Translations under genes and position numbers: made by a program
The notes under the pieces: generated by a model
Seen by the model: only the letters and a program-made list of their open reading frames with translations
What the model was told of the DNA's origin: nothing
The model's database searches: none
DNA from: Ypsolopha sequella
Lineage: Eukaryota > Arthropoda > Insecta > Lepidoptera > Ypsolophidae
Length of the DNA: 64,000 nucleotides
Assembly (NCBI GenBank): GCA_934047225.1
Contig: OW203998.1
Span: 16,383,280 to 16,447,279, forward strand
Direction of reading: 5' to 3'
Shown here: one piece after another, positions 20,543-32,753 of the stretch
Layout of the letters: each line of letters opens with the position of its first letter
Numbering within the stretch: position 1 is the first letter of the stretch

Positions 20543-22903
20543 CTGGAACGACGAAGGGAAATGAGGTACATGGCAGCACGCAGAGACTTAGCGTGGTGGT
20601 TTGTTGGGGGGGGGGGGGGAAAGCCAAAGGTGCCGTTGCAACAACGACATTCTATAATGTCGTTGCGTTGCAATTATAAAGATACGAGTATTTTGAAAAA
20701 ACGCGCTCTCAGTCTTGCATGTATGGCGTAGACAGAGTTTTCGGCTCACGCGCTCTTTGGTAGAGCAGTTTTCAATCATTTGTTACAAATTATTGACAAT
20801 GTACCTATATCATTAAGATTTTTTTAATTTCAATTTTCATGTTTGTAAGGATACTTAGTTACATATAAAAATATACTAATAAACTTTGATAATCAATGAG
20901 TATATAAAAAAAATCTCAAATTTAGAGAAAAACATGAATTAAATTTACTTTTCTATTTTATTCACCAACACTAACAGTATCTTTCCGACGTCCACGTTTG
21001 TTTTTCAGATATCAGATATCCACAATCTATTGCTAATTCATAATTTCGTGTGAAAATTCAGTCTACCCGTAAAATCTCAATATATAAAGTTATAAATAAA
21101 CTTGTATTTTTATAAATTATATAATTTTTTTTTTTTTTTATTGTGATCACTTACAATATTATGATATTTTAACGCTCTGATAAGGCGATACCAAATAATG
21201 GGGTTTTTTCGAATCCATTTACTCCACTATAACGTCATCTACGTACTTATTTCATTTTTGGGTAAATGTTTATTGAGTAATTGCTGAAGGAAAACGCGAT
21301 TGGATGAAATTTTCTCGATAGAATTTAATTCCGAAAAGACTTCTAAATTGTTTTATTTTTTCCTGTCATTCTGAAATCCTAACTAATTTCATTGTAAAAT
21401 TGCATTCAAAATGTGGAAATTAAGTATTTGTAAAGTCTCCTTGAAAATCTTTTTGACAAAATAGCTTAGTATTTTTTATACTAATAAAAAACCGACTTTT
21501 TGCTACTTTTCCACGAATCCGTCCCATTTGCACTGAGGGTTTTTTCGCTATGGAGTAACAGGGACGCTAAAACTTTTACGTACCGCCTTAAAATAATTTT
21601 ACAGTAAATTATTGCCATTTACGAGTAATTTAACCTGAAAAACTAGTGATTAACCGTTTTTTACCGATAACGCTCTTAGGGAACCCGTACATTTTGTGCA
21701 ACTTACACATTACATTTGTATTTCTGCTCAAACGTTTGTAATTCGATATAAACGGCAATATTTTTAAGTTTTATTCTTAAACCTCCAATCCAACTTAATT
21801 CAAAAGTTTTAATGCGCTCTCGTTGATTAAAATTTAAAGTTACACGAAAGGAAAAAGTTTTGTGATTATCAACTAAGTTTGTACTCGTCCCTTTAAAAGT
21901 ATTTAGGACTAATAGCTAGGATATACCATAACTATTTTGTCATTTACCTACTGCTTTGAATGGAATCACTTCATATTTGGTTATCACTCTCAAGGTTCCT
22001 TACTCCGTCCCTGTATAGACTAATGGAACTTTTTCCAGGTCGCTGCTTCCATGTCAAGTGAACACCTCTAAATGTGTCACATCAGATAATTGCTTCATTC
22101 ATCGCGGGTTTACGCTCTGATTTGTTCTGAACAGAGATTCCCAAATATATTCTATTATTTTTCAAAATATATGTAAGGGTTTTCTTGTCTACAATTGAAA
22201 TTATGTTCTATTTTGCTTGTATAAAGAAGCAATTTCTTTTCTTTACGCTGCCTGACTGTCGCAAATTAGATACGTAATCATATGTGTAATCTAAACTACA
22301 AATTCACTGATAGCTATCAGATAGGTAACCAACCATCCAACGGCGCCACAAAGTCTAGTTGCCTTAGGTAAACAGCAAGGTAAGGCAGAAAAGGTGCATG
22401 ACCTAATAGTACCTACGTAATGGCGCCAAGCGGTATATTATCCAATGTTTATAATGAGGAGTGATGGTCGACCACGTGACCACCTTACGTGACAGCTCTT
22501 GGCAACAATTCAACATACTTGTAGCGCTTAGTTTGCATTTCAAACAAACCTTTTGAATGCGAAAGCCCTAGAAAGTCGCTGCCTGCATGCAGATTGCAGC
22601 GCTATTCTTTGGAAGCATAATCTATAAAGTTTAAATGGGACTCGTGACTCGTGACCCAACTATTGAAATACGCAAATGAGAATCGAACTCTAATCAGCCC
22701 TTCCTCATAGCTAAGGATTGCAAAAGTTCTATGGCATGGCATCGTCTAAATTGTCTTGGCTGATTTGTGTGTGTGGTTTGCCATTTCCTTCCCAAAGTGA
22801 CACTTCGGAAGTCTATTTCTAGACATGCAATAATACCCATGAATAAAAATTCGACAAGACCTGGCGCTAGAATATATTTACTCCAAGGACTTTGTAGTCT
22901 TAC
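20543..22903 (-). other. Atf3: Atf3 intron 1 of the coding part (2361 bp)
   Basis: Donor gtaaga and acceptor ttccag on the - strand. It holds a run of 14 G at 20606-20619 and a TTAA-type MITE at about 21179-21591. Nothing else could be supported. Confidence 0.8.
21179..21591 (-). mobile_element. TTAA-type piggyBac-like MITE, diverged copy (in Atf3 intron)
   Basis: The right end reads ..cgtaccgccTTAA (TTAA at 21588-21591). On the - strand the sequence that follows (aaaagttttagcgtccctgt) matches the copies at 30099 and 44255. The inner piece gcgattgg..tctcgatagaa also matches. The left end (ataaggcgata near 21180) has lost its TTAA. Confidence 0.6.
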
Positions 22904-23209
22904 CTTGTATCCTCGCTCAGTATTCTTCTCGTTATAATTGAAGTTTTCCAAAGGGCTGGTCATGGCGATGAGGGAATTGAGTATTTCAGGTGTTCTAGGA
23001 GTGTTGCCACCGGATTCTGCCGCTAACAAGTTGGTGACGGCACCTCCGCAGGCTGCACTGAGGTTCACATTGACGCTCAGGTTATAGGAACCTCCCCCTG
23101 TCCCTGATGTTCCGTCTCCATCCGTCGTGACAATGGAAGACGGCGGTGGAGACGCATCCTCACATTTTATCGTCGGCACCACGCCGGCGCTTAAACCCGA
23201 GGAATTCAT
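22904..23209 (-). CDS. Atf3: Atf3, coding exon 1: start and N-terminal region
   Basis: ATG at 23209 opens 102 codons ending exactly at donor aag|gtaaga (phase 0). In-frame stops TAG and TGA lie just upstream in the 5' untranslated part with no earlier ATG, so this start is well supported. The peptide begins MNSSGLSAGVVPTIKCED and is Ser/Gly/Thr-rich (VTTDGDGTSGTGGGS). It then has an alanine/leucine helix-prone part (AACGGAVTNLLAAES), and TPRTPEILNSLIAMTSPLEN near the end, the most constrained-looking segment, with TP and SP sites. The frame stays open past the donor to 22694, but that extension is intron. Together the five exons give 102+30+53+53+175 = 413 residues. Confidence 0.88.
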
Positions 23210-23395
23210 GATATCCTTGTAAGGAGCCAGCTTCGCTTCTTTTTGGTATTTTTCTCACTAAATACGGTGTCTAAAACACTAATAGTTCGCTATCACAACA
23301 CTTAGGGCTAAATATCACTGCACTGGTAAACTGGTTTTGAATGGCACTTAGTCTTCTCACTGTAGAAGTCTTCACGGGTAAACAGTAGTCGAAAT
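23210..23395 (-). other. Atf3: Atf3 5' untranslated region, 3' part, with upstream splice acceptor
   Basis: A pyrimidine-rich acceptor (ttttctcttcttttcag, AG at 23396-23397) precedes 186 untranslated bases and the ATG. So there is an intron in the 5' UTR and at least one non-coding first exon further up. I could not place that exon or the promoter. Confidence 0.7.
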
Positions 23396-25222
23396 CTGAA
23401 AAGAAGAGAAAACAAATTAAATCTTTAATTTTTTTTCGTTCTTAAGCAAAAGGTACTGAAATACTTCAACTTGTAAATACAACATTATTAGATAATACAT
23501 ATTCCAACAAAGCTTTCATAGAGAACCCAATAACATGACGTAAAAAAACCGTTTTAACCATTCTTTCAACATCGTGTTTACTATACTTTAAAACTGTAAC
23601 GGTTAAAGGGCAGACGGTTTCACCATGTCAGAGGGGCCCCACTTTCGCAAGCTCGCAGCGGATTTTTAATTAGGGCTATCTGGACATCGTGGCCTCGCTG
23701 GCAGGATGCGACTCCAATAAAAACACTTTTTACAGGCCCCAATTGAATACGTGTCATAAAATTGAAATTAGCGTGCTTTTTACGAGCCGCACTAAAACAG
23801 TCTTCCGCGTGCGCGTATAACCCATTGTCCGAGCTAAGCTGATTCTGGCGTGAGGATTAGCAGCAAGGACATCTCTGGATAAAGGCATTAGGCAATTAAC
23901 AAACAAACACGCCGATAAGGATATTAGCATCAAACAATATTGTGTGCAGATTAGGCGGTGTCATTTTGTCCGAGCGGACAGAGTCGTGACTGAAAAAACT
24001 TGTTATGTTACGGGAGCCAGCTACTAGCACCTTATTTAGCAGTCTGCCTCGAAAGCTGTCTGGTGCCTAGCGCCTTGACCCAATGAATATCTGTATATCT
24101 CATATCAAAGGCACGTAAACACAATAAAGCTTGGTAACCTAGATGTGGCGACATTTCTTATTCTATACGCGAAATTCAAGGAAAATGCGAGCTGAAATGT
24201 GGATGTGGGTGACAAACGATGTACGCTCAAGGTCAACAATATACAAATTAATAATACGTATTAAATTCATGTACCTAATATTATTCTGATGCCGAAGTAA
24301 AACAGCAACCATCTACGTTTATTAAAATTATTTTGTACATTTGTGTTTTTATATTCTCCGCAGCGAATTTAACATCCACTCGATACTTGTTTTGAAGCAA
24401 GTGCAATAATGATTATTATTTATTCTGAAACGAGACTTCCCTCACGTAGTCCTATCGATATCGTACTTTGTTACTTGTATTGCTTACTGTGTTAGTCCTA
24501 TCGTGTCAAGGAAGGCACATAAAGCGTAGGAGTTTTACGGTCGGTGCTGACTACATTACTACTTTCTAGGATTCTTAGAAACCTTAGTAGAAAAACACAT
24601 TGCCCACACAAAGACTTAGTTACCTAGGAAATTGTGTAACCTGTGAAATCGGTGAAAAGTCAGGAAATACGCATCAGACAACCTTGAAAGCTTTTAGGTG
24701 TAAACTTATAAATTCAAAAAAAATCGCATTTGTAATTCTAAAATATATTTACGTTTTTAAATAAAATCTGCAGTGGATCGGTGGCCGCGGACTTTTGTTT
24801 GGTGAGCAAATGTAAGACATCTGTGCAAACAGAGTGTGTGTGTGCCAAGAGATTTTTAACTCTACCTACCTATTACTTATAAGATTATTAAGCCACAAGC
24901 TTACAAAATTTGACCGATTTGTAGATAGAAACGATTTTTTTTTGTGTCTTGGCGACGGCTGCTATTTTAAGCGCCATAACAAACAAAAGCTGATTAAATT
25001 GTCGTGTGTCAATATTGAAACATTTGTTTAGTAAAATTATATACTTAATTAACAAATTACGTATCTAAAGTGCCAACTGCGTTTAGATTTTGTTGTAACC
25101 TTTTTTCCTTAGTACCTTTTTCTAACTTTGTACTTTTTAAATATCTATTTTTTTTTATAATTAATATCATTTTATAATTTTCAAGTTTACAATTATAAAT
25201 TGTTTTTCCGGGGTAAAACGTA
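23396..25222. other. upstream Atf3 intron or 5' flank, no feature placed
   Basis: The stretch 23600-23830 is less AT-rich than its surroundings and could include regulatory DNA or a first exon, but nothing decides this. The short direct repeat agtcctatcg occurs twice near 24448-24500. Confidence 0.35.
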
Positions 25223-25573
25223 GCTGTGGTAAAATCAGGGGTAGAACGCTGGCCTCTCAATGTTGGGATCCAGGTTCGATCCCAGGTCTGGCATGCTCCA
25301 ATGAGTTTTTCGGAATTTATGTGCATAGTATTTGTCTTATTTACCACTTGCTGAACGGTGAAGGAAAACATCGTAAGGAAACCTGCATGCCCTAAAAAGC
25401 GTGCATTTGTGCCCGAAGAACGGCGATATAGGGTTCAGCACTCATCACGTTGTTGGGACGTAATAATCGTCGGTGAAATGCGGATGTACCGAGTGTGGAC
25501 TGTGACTTGCATTTCACAATTCACACTCGGAACACCTCTGACACCCGCTCGGGGTTTCATGTCGTGACGATAT
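25223..25573 (+). mobile_element. tRNA-derived lepidopteran SINE, near full length
   Basis: A tRNA-like head has a Pol III B box (aggttcgatccc, about 25271). The core aacggtgaaggaaaacatcg + aaggaaacctgcatgcc is familiar from moth and butterfly SINEs. The tail has paired arms (gagtgtggactgtga / tcacaattcacactc) and ends tcgtgacgatatta. A MITE abuts its 3' end. Related - strand copies lie at 50214-50395 and 56567-56690, with a fragment at 42500-42548. Confidence 0.75.
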
Positions 25574-25575
25574 TA

Positions 25576-25745
25576 CAAGCTGACTTTTTGATCATCGTCC
25601 AAATTCATACTGGTGGCTTGGTAAGCGATCAGTATCATGGATCAATAACAATTTTGGTGAAATTCGTAAAATGAAATTTCGACTCCCCATAGTGATTCAC
25701 TCGGGACTGGAACTGAATTTGGACGATGATCAAAAAGTCACCTTG
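25576..25745. mobile_element. 'caaggtgactttttgatcatc' MITE, deletion derivative
   Basis: The inverted ends are caagctgactttttgatcat and atgatcaaaaagtcaccttg, flanked by TA. It is 170 bp, lacking about 90 bp of the right half compared with the 263-bp copy beside it. Confidence 0.8.
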
Positions 25746-25760
25746 TAATACATGTATATA

Positions 25761-26023
25761 CAAAGTGACTTTTTGGTCATCGTCCAAATTCATACTGGAG
25801 GCTTGATAAGTGATCAGTATCATGGATCAATAACAATTTTTGTGAAATTCCTAAAATGAAATTTCGACTCCCCATAGTGATTCACTCGGAACTGGAAGTG
25901 AATTTCTATTTGGAAGCCGAAATTTCATTTTACAAATTTCACAAAAATTGTTATTGATCCAAGATACTGATCACTTATCAAGCCTCCAGTATGCATTTGG
26001 ACGATGATCAAAAAGTCACATTG
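25761..26023. mobile_element. 'caaggtgactttttgatcatc' MITE, full length
   Basis: This 263-bp near-palindrome (caaagtgactttttggtcat ... atgatcaaaaagtcacattg) is flanked by TA. The inner arms atcaataacaattttt / aaaaattgttattgat are matched. Almost the same length and sequence occurs at 49951-50212. Confidence 0.85.
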
Positions 26024-27418
26024 TATATAATACGTATATATATCAAGTATCCTAAGTCACGCTCCTGATTATAAACTATCTCTATGCAAAATATCACGTC
26101 GATCCGTTGCTTCGTTGTTGCGTTAAAAGAAGGACAAACCAATAAAAACACTTTCGCACTTATAATAAGACAAACGTATACGTAAACGTCTTCCGAATTT
26201 CTTAAAACTGAGTAATTCTTGCTTACTAAGACAAATAGGACGACCATCTTTGTTTACTTAGTTATTCTGCTCTTTTTTGTTGTTCTGTGTAAAGCAAAGT
26301 CACCCACATTACATTTATTCATCGAATCTATACATATAGATACCTATTCATAGAGGGCTTACGTGTACCTACCTAGGTGCTGTAGAACATCTGCATCAGT
26401 AGTACGATCTGTTTTCAATATAAGGCTTTGGTCAGCGTGGGCATAATATGCAAATTCCTATCAGTAGGACGTCCGTACCCGAAAAAGGGAAAAGAAAAAT
26501 ATATGTATCCGGCCGTATAATGCTTTTTGTGCGTAGGTCGTAACTTAGTGCTTGACAAATGCTGCGTAATTCTGTCCAAATCGATTTACTCTACGTCTTT
26601 TAAAACAGAATATCTTTGGGTTTGTTTGTCTTTCTGGTTGAAATAAAGATTAATTTTATAATTTGAGGGTTTTACAAAAGTTCGGAGTGGCAGAGTGAGA
26701 GAGGAACGGTTTTATGACACTAAGGACTTTTTAAAAGACAAATACATGACATTTTATTTGGCCAAAAATTTATTGCGTGATGAACAAACGGCGTCTGAAA
26801 GTATAACGTCTGAATAACTAACCATGTCAGAATCTAACTTGACACTGGCAAAAAGTGGCGCTTAAAATAGCAGCCATCGCCAAGAAACAAAAAAAAAATT
26901 CTCTGCTTCAAATAATATTCTTTTAAAAGAAGACTTCAAAAGAAACGCACTTTCTCCCCCAGCCATAAAACATAGTATAAACGTAAACATAAAATGTAGG
27001 TTCATTTCACACAAAGGAAAGTAACTTTAATGGCTTTCACAAGTCCTTAAAGAAACTGCGCAGTTATGTGGTACCTACACACCCATTGAAGATCCATTTT
27101 CCTTACCTCCCTTCTTTATCACTCCCATCTAAAATACAATACAAGCGACGGAGACGTAAAACATGGCTATCTGAAGATTTGATGGTGTTAGGGGCCGATA
27201 TGTCAATTCTAAAACGAAGTAAGTCCACTGCGTTTTGCAGTGACATACGACGTTTTGTTTGTGTGGGTCGTAATTATGGGTTACGGGCTCGGGAAATGGG
27301 TTACCCAGTTTCAGGGCACTCCTCTACGCAGTTAAAACGATTTAAGTGCGTGTCAACAGGACTATTATTGCATTTTATTTTTCTTTTGTAAATCTGTAAG
27401 ATGGATCCGAACCACGAT
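26024..27418. other. no gene recognised
   Basis: AT-rich intergenic or intronic DNA. A 107-codon + frame at 27068-27391 has biased composition but no recognisable domain. Confidence 0.4.
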
Positions 27419-27518
27419 CTGGGGCCTTATTGTCTAACTTCGACATCTATCGTTATCGATTTCGTTATCGTTATCGATAGATATAGCTAATACATGAAGT
27501 TAGACCATCAAGCCCCTG
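27419..27518. mobile_element. 100-bp palindromic MITE
   Basis: The left ctggggccttattgtctaac + ttc is mirrored by gaagttagaccatcaagcccc at the right. The centre is made of atcgttatcgat repeats. The target duplication is unclear. Confidence 0.6.
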
Positions 27519-27825
27519 GACTGCCATAATGAGAAAAAGGGTTAAGAAATATAAAGTTTTTTTTTTCAGTCAGGAATGCCAGGAATTTTTTCATGTTTTT
27601 GAATGGTATCGATAAATTCTTCATCCGAATGTACTAACAACGAACTCAACGAAGCCCGAAACAAAATATTCGGCCCATTGTTATTCATATGCATTCAAGG
27701 ACTTGTTTTTCAACATGGCATGTGCTAATGGCAGTAACAGAACGCTCATCCAAACGGAAACAAAGCATAAATTTAACGCAACAAAAATTAGAGGGCACAT
27801 AAAAAAAGTACCTACCGTAAAGCAC

Positions 27826-27874
27826 AGAAGCATAAGCTAGTACAGTATAGTATACTGTACTAGCTTATGCTTCT
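27826..27874. repeat. perfect 24-bp-arm palindrome
   Basis: The arms are 24 bases each (agaagcataagctagtac + agtata and its exact complement) around a single G at 27850. Straight after, agcttatgcttct is repeated once more (27875-27887). Confidence 0.9.
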
Positions 27875-27887
27875 AGCTTATGCTTCT

Positions 27888-30098
27888 ATTCTTCAGTGCT
27901 AGTATAGTATAGTTCGAGATAGGTTCCGTAATTAATTAGTTTGGTATTAAATACAAAAAATGCCTTGCAATATTTGGGGGGTTCCTTCAAGAACCGAAAT
28001 AATCAATTAAAGCGAAGCCACTGTTTATGCTTGTCCATCTGTCAGTCTGTAATACTAACATTCCATGAAAATAAAATAAAAATTTCGATGACGTCATATT
28101 GACAAAAAAGAACAAGAATAAATTGGTGGAACTCGTCCATAATGTGAACGGCATAAAAACTTCTAAATTAAGCTTCTAGTTTGTTGTGTAGAGACAGATA
28201 GATAGAAACTTGCCTTCAATGTTCATCTTTTCAGACGATACAAGATTGCACGCACACAGCATAGCAAATCACAAGTATTTCCATTTCTTACAAAACACGA
28301 ATAAATAAAATAAGTAGAAACAAGGACCTCTATTGTCTCTCCTCGACAATAGATTCGATATGATTATTCCGGCATAATGTCGGCTGATAGATATCTGAAC
28401 GCGAATTAAGCTCCATCATTTATTATCCTGTCGAGTGTTACTTGGTGGACTACGTAGAGTAGGAGAAATACAGTGAAGTGCAAACAATGAACATTCAATG
28501 GACCAGTAGATACAGATGGTGGAATTGAAGTTTGTCACAGGTGGCATTGCTATTGCGTGTTCTCGGATCTTTGACGAAGAAGAGGGTGTGCGCGGGGCGA
28601 TACTGTAGGTACAGTAAATAATTTTTCTAAACAATATTTTCCTTGTATTTTAGTGCAAGAAAGAACCATACAAATACCATTAGTGGTTTCAAAGAAATAT
28701 CCAATTTTACTTAATTTTAGTCTAAGAACAGCTTGACTTTGAACAATATTTTCATGCTGTTTCTTATACGTGAGAATAATTTCCTTATATGAAGTTGTTT
28801 TTATAGTATAAGTATTTTTTTTTCATAATTTTTAATTATCGATAGAGTAATTTTCGGATGGCGCTGGGAAGAGGCGCCTCATTTTAAGGGCACATGCGAT
28901 TGCTACGATGGAAATCTACAGAAGTATTTTTAACACCGTAATGTGTTACTATGTTGCTATCACATTAAAAGTTGCAGCAGCAGCAGAATTCAGTCAGGAG
29001 CGAGCGAGCCCAAGTTTTTGCGGTGCATAAATTTGAACCTACTATATTTTGTATACACTTCAGACGATGCCTACATTAAGATTTACTACAAACTACGAGA
29101 TCTCGAGAATGTTACCAAGTATGCGTTAAATGGGCACATGCGTATCTATGCTAAGGACTTGCAGACAAGTTGAAGGTTTCTCAAGTTGAGAGGCAAGGCT
29201 TTTAATAAACTAAACGATTAAATAAATGTACGATTTTATGTTGATTAAAAATTTTAAGATTCTCGCAACGATCCTTTATAAGAGCTTGTCCTCCAGATAG
29301 AACATTCTATCGCAAGTCAGTCGTTACATTGATAAGAAAATCACAATTACAGTTAAGTTTTATGTCTTTCAAAACCAATATTACAAGTAAAAATAAAGCT
29401 AGCACATTAAAAAAAATATAGATAGGTACCTGTTTTTACAGATGTTACAAGAAAAATCCAAATGTACAACTGAATCCCATAAACGGCCTCACTGGTGAAC
29501 ATTTTACAATGGAATAAGCACAAAACCATTTCTGTTCAAAACCGTTTTAGGACTTTTATTCAAAAGCATTACAGAGTATCATTTAAGATGTTGTGTAGGT
29601 ACTTAATTGTCCTTTCCAATCAAGGAAATTGTTTATAAACTGCACAGTTTAACAATTCGATCCGCCTAATTCGCCTAATGAACTTTGAGTTTATGAAGAT
29701 TTTAATTAAGCTGTTACATTTATTGATTTTAATGACCGCAAATGGATTGACCCCATTTTTTCATGTTTTATAGGATTTTTAATTACGATTTATAGCTGTC
29801 GCGTCTTTTGATGTTTTATTTGCAAACTGTTATGTTAACGCTAAAATTATGAAGATGGAAAATAATACTACAAAAGTAACACAAAAGACTTTGGTTTTTA
29901 AAAAGGAAATGATACATGTAATTAAATCCCTGTCAGTTATTATAAACGTGACTTCATTCATAAAATACCTGGTTTTGGAGGAAATGGTTGTAGTTGTAAA
30001 GAGAGATGTCTAAAATGTGTGCTATTATAACTATTTTATTCAAATATACTAGGGTGTGAACAATTTCACACTTTTCAAAATTCAAATCCAATTCTACG
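27888..30098. other. no gene recognised
   Basis: AT-rich non-coding DNA. Open frames of 70-80 codons at 28416-28634 (-) and 28943-29173 (+) have no recognisable features. Confidence 0.4.
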
Positions 30099-30503
30099 TT
30101 AAGGCGATATGTAAAAGTTTTAGCGTCCCTGTTACTCCATATGCGAAAAATCTTGTTCGTGGAAAAGTAGCAAAATGTCGGTTTTTTATTAATATAAAAT
30201 GTACTAAAAATGCTATCAAAATTTCGTTTAACCAGGTCTTAGATACTGTTAAAACCCATCTAATAAAATATAATTGCAGTCCATATGTCCTAAATTGTCA
30301 AACCAGGAAAATTGGTGTCGATAAAGACTTCATTTCAATAAATACTTCTATCGTGTCAAAATTCTCCAATCGCGTTTCTGTTTTAACAGATCCCTAGAGA
30401 AAGATTCCAAAAATAATATACTATTTTATCAAAATTATACATTATTTACCGAAGTAGATATAGAAGTTCTAAAAGTGTCGATTTTTTTTCCGTAGTGCCT
30501 TAA
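30099..30503 (+). mobile_element. TTAA-flanked piggyBac-like MITE, second subfamily
   Basis: TTAA stands at both ends (30099-30102, 30500-30503). The ends are ggcgatatgtaaaagttt at the left and, on the other strand, ggcactacggaaaaaaaatc at the right. It is very similar to 44255-44692. The 113-codon frame at 30056-30397 is made almost entirely of this element and is not a gene. Confidence 0.8.
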
Positions 30504-32752
30504 CCCTTTACGTCTATTAACGTACCTACTTGCACATCGAGTTCCAAACTAAAGCAGCAATAGTGGCTCCGCCAAAAAATTAAAAATATTGATATCAGTG
30601 GACTGTATGCGAAGCGTCAAAATGGCGAACTATACCCGTGACAAGAATAAAAATTTGGAAAGCTTGATAAAACTTATTAAGTTATTCAACAAGTTTTATC
30701 ACACAATTGCCAAAAAACACGAATTATAACAATAAGATAACGTTATTGTGGGTATTCTTAGTTTTGTTTTTTGTTTTAGTAATACATATGAGCACTTATG
30801 GAAACAGCGGATATATGATCGATCTTGATTCAAAAAGGTGCCTCTACTTCGTTGTTGCCCATAGGGGCCTCCACATAGTCCACATCCTATAGTGCGGCTC
30901 TGAACTAGTGTACTATTTATCCGACTACTTTATCACATGTTATCCACTCTACTCTCCGAGCTACTATCTTTAATACTGGTTTGTAACTAATGTTTTCATT
31001 CCTGGTACTTTACCAGTTACTCTGCCCGTGTAAACTTGGCACAACAACTTCGTACTTAGCAACAGCAAGCGCCGCGCTGGTTGTCCTTGACACTGCTTGG
31101 CGGTCGCTCGGCTGGCGGCCGCAATTTCGGCGGCTATGTCCGTCGGTGGGTGTGTTCCGCACTAACACAAGCCATGGCGTGTCAGTGAGGGATTACGTGG
31201 GTGGAGAAGGGTTAATTGCCTAAGCGATGGTTGTCTCTCAGAGGATGGTCGTAACGTGCGGTAACTTTGGATTATTTTCAGCTATGCCTTTTCTATATAA
31301 GTATACAATCAGAAAAAGGCCTGGGTAAAAATTATACACTTAATACTGCTAAATTTTAAAATGTCATTTTTCTGCTACGATAATTTTAGGGTATGTTTCA
31401 TTGAGCTGTGACTATATAAAGCGGAATAAGCATTGCAGATTTTACTATTCAAAAAATAAGCGGGTTGGGAACACAATCTCCCTCAGTGCTAGTACAAAAT
31501 TACTAGTTAGTACGAAATAGGTATCTTGATTTAAACAAAAATCAAAATTCACTCGTAAAAAGGACTACGAATGTCTACATTCACACAAAACACAAAAATT
31601 ATCATCAAGCATTGAAAAACCATCCATAGGCTTATAATAATAATAAAAATATAGGTTATATTTTGCAATATTCTTTAGTGAGTTTTACAGATCGTGGTTT
31701 CACTGTACATACAAATCTAGAAACTCTTTGCTGCGAAAGTAACATATTCTTTGGTAAACTATACATATTCAATACAAGCCCATGTAAATGTGTGTGTAAA
31801 AATAGATATACATTTTTATATGTATCGTACATGTGCCTACGGAACAAAGGAAGTTTGGCAGCCCATTGTGACTTCGGTTTTTACGCTGTTATAGTTATAC
31901 AAACATGCGAAGCAACATGTTAAATAAGTGTTTGCAAAAAATGCAAGCGTCTTAAGGGCGCACCGAGCGTTTGCCTTTGTCTCTGTCTTTTTCTTTACGT
32001 GTAAATAGTAAAGAAAATAACCAAACTTTTGCACTTTTTCCTTGTTTTTCGTTGTTATTTTCATCATATTGTTCTTAAATAAAAAACTATCGTGTATAAA
32101 CGCTCCAGTCATCTATGAACTTTAGTTTAGTAAATGAATTATTATATCAAATTACTTATTTATATAAAAAAGTATGGAAATAGAGGAAAAAAATACTCTA
32201 CAAGAGGTAACTTTGCGAATGTTTCCATCGTGTATACAGTCTAGTACATATACTCAATAATACCAATATATTTCCCTAGATTTTAATTTAATTGTTTATT
32301 ACTTCAAACAAGGGTTATAAAAACGTGTTTGTATGTGTAAAAAGCTCGGTACGCTCTTAACCATTTTTCGTATTCGGTGTACCCAAATGTGAATTTAGAA
32401 TAAAAATAAGTAACTTATGAAACATTTTGACAAATGACTTTGAATTCTGTCAAGGAAACACGATCGCATAAACTGAAATTGAAATTTCGGGCTTCTGGAA
32501 AATATATTACTTACATGCATATATTGATTAGTGGTTAAAATAACCTTCAGCATACTTAATGTTACGATCGTATGTCATATTGCTATACAATAATATGCGA
32601 ACCATACTTAATGCGTGGTCACGATTTAGAAGTTTCATTTTGACATAAACTTTTAATAGATACCTAAGTCCTTGCCTACATTTAACTTTAGCTAGAGAAG
32701 TAGTTAACTCTGCATAAGTAGGTATATAAATCATATTACTCGTAGCTTACAT
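30504..32752. other. no gene recognised; one dispersed repeat
   Basis: 30935-31022 resembles 7715-7825 (actctactctcc.agctactatcttta ... tggtactttaccagttac). A CG-rich patch follows (31060-31200). 31656-32112 holds overlapping short frames on both strands without recognisable features. Confidence 0.4.
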
Positions 32753-32753
32753 A

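Noticed and set aside
22694..22903. Extension of the Atf3 first-exon reading frame to 22694
   Set aside because: A good donor (aag|gtaaga) at 22904 in phase 0 joins correctly to the next exons; the extension has no resemblance to Atf3.
25245..25290. Possible genuine tRNA gene
   Set aside because: Only the B box is good; no acceptor stem pairs and the sequence continues into a SINE core and tail.
27068..27391. 107-codon + strand ORF with RRRRK stretch
   Set aside because: Only a composition oddity; no domain, and no splice or promoter evidence.
30056..30397. 113-codon ORF
   Set aside because: It lies almost wholly inside a TTAA-flanked MITE whose other copy (44255) has the frame broken; no coding constraint.
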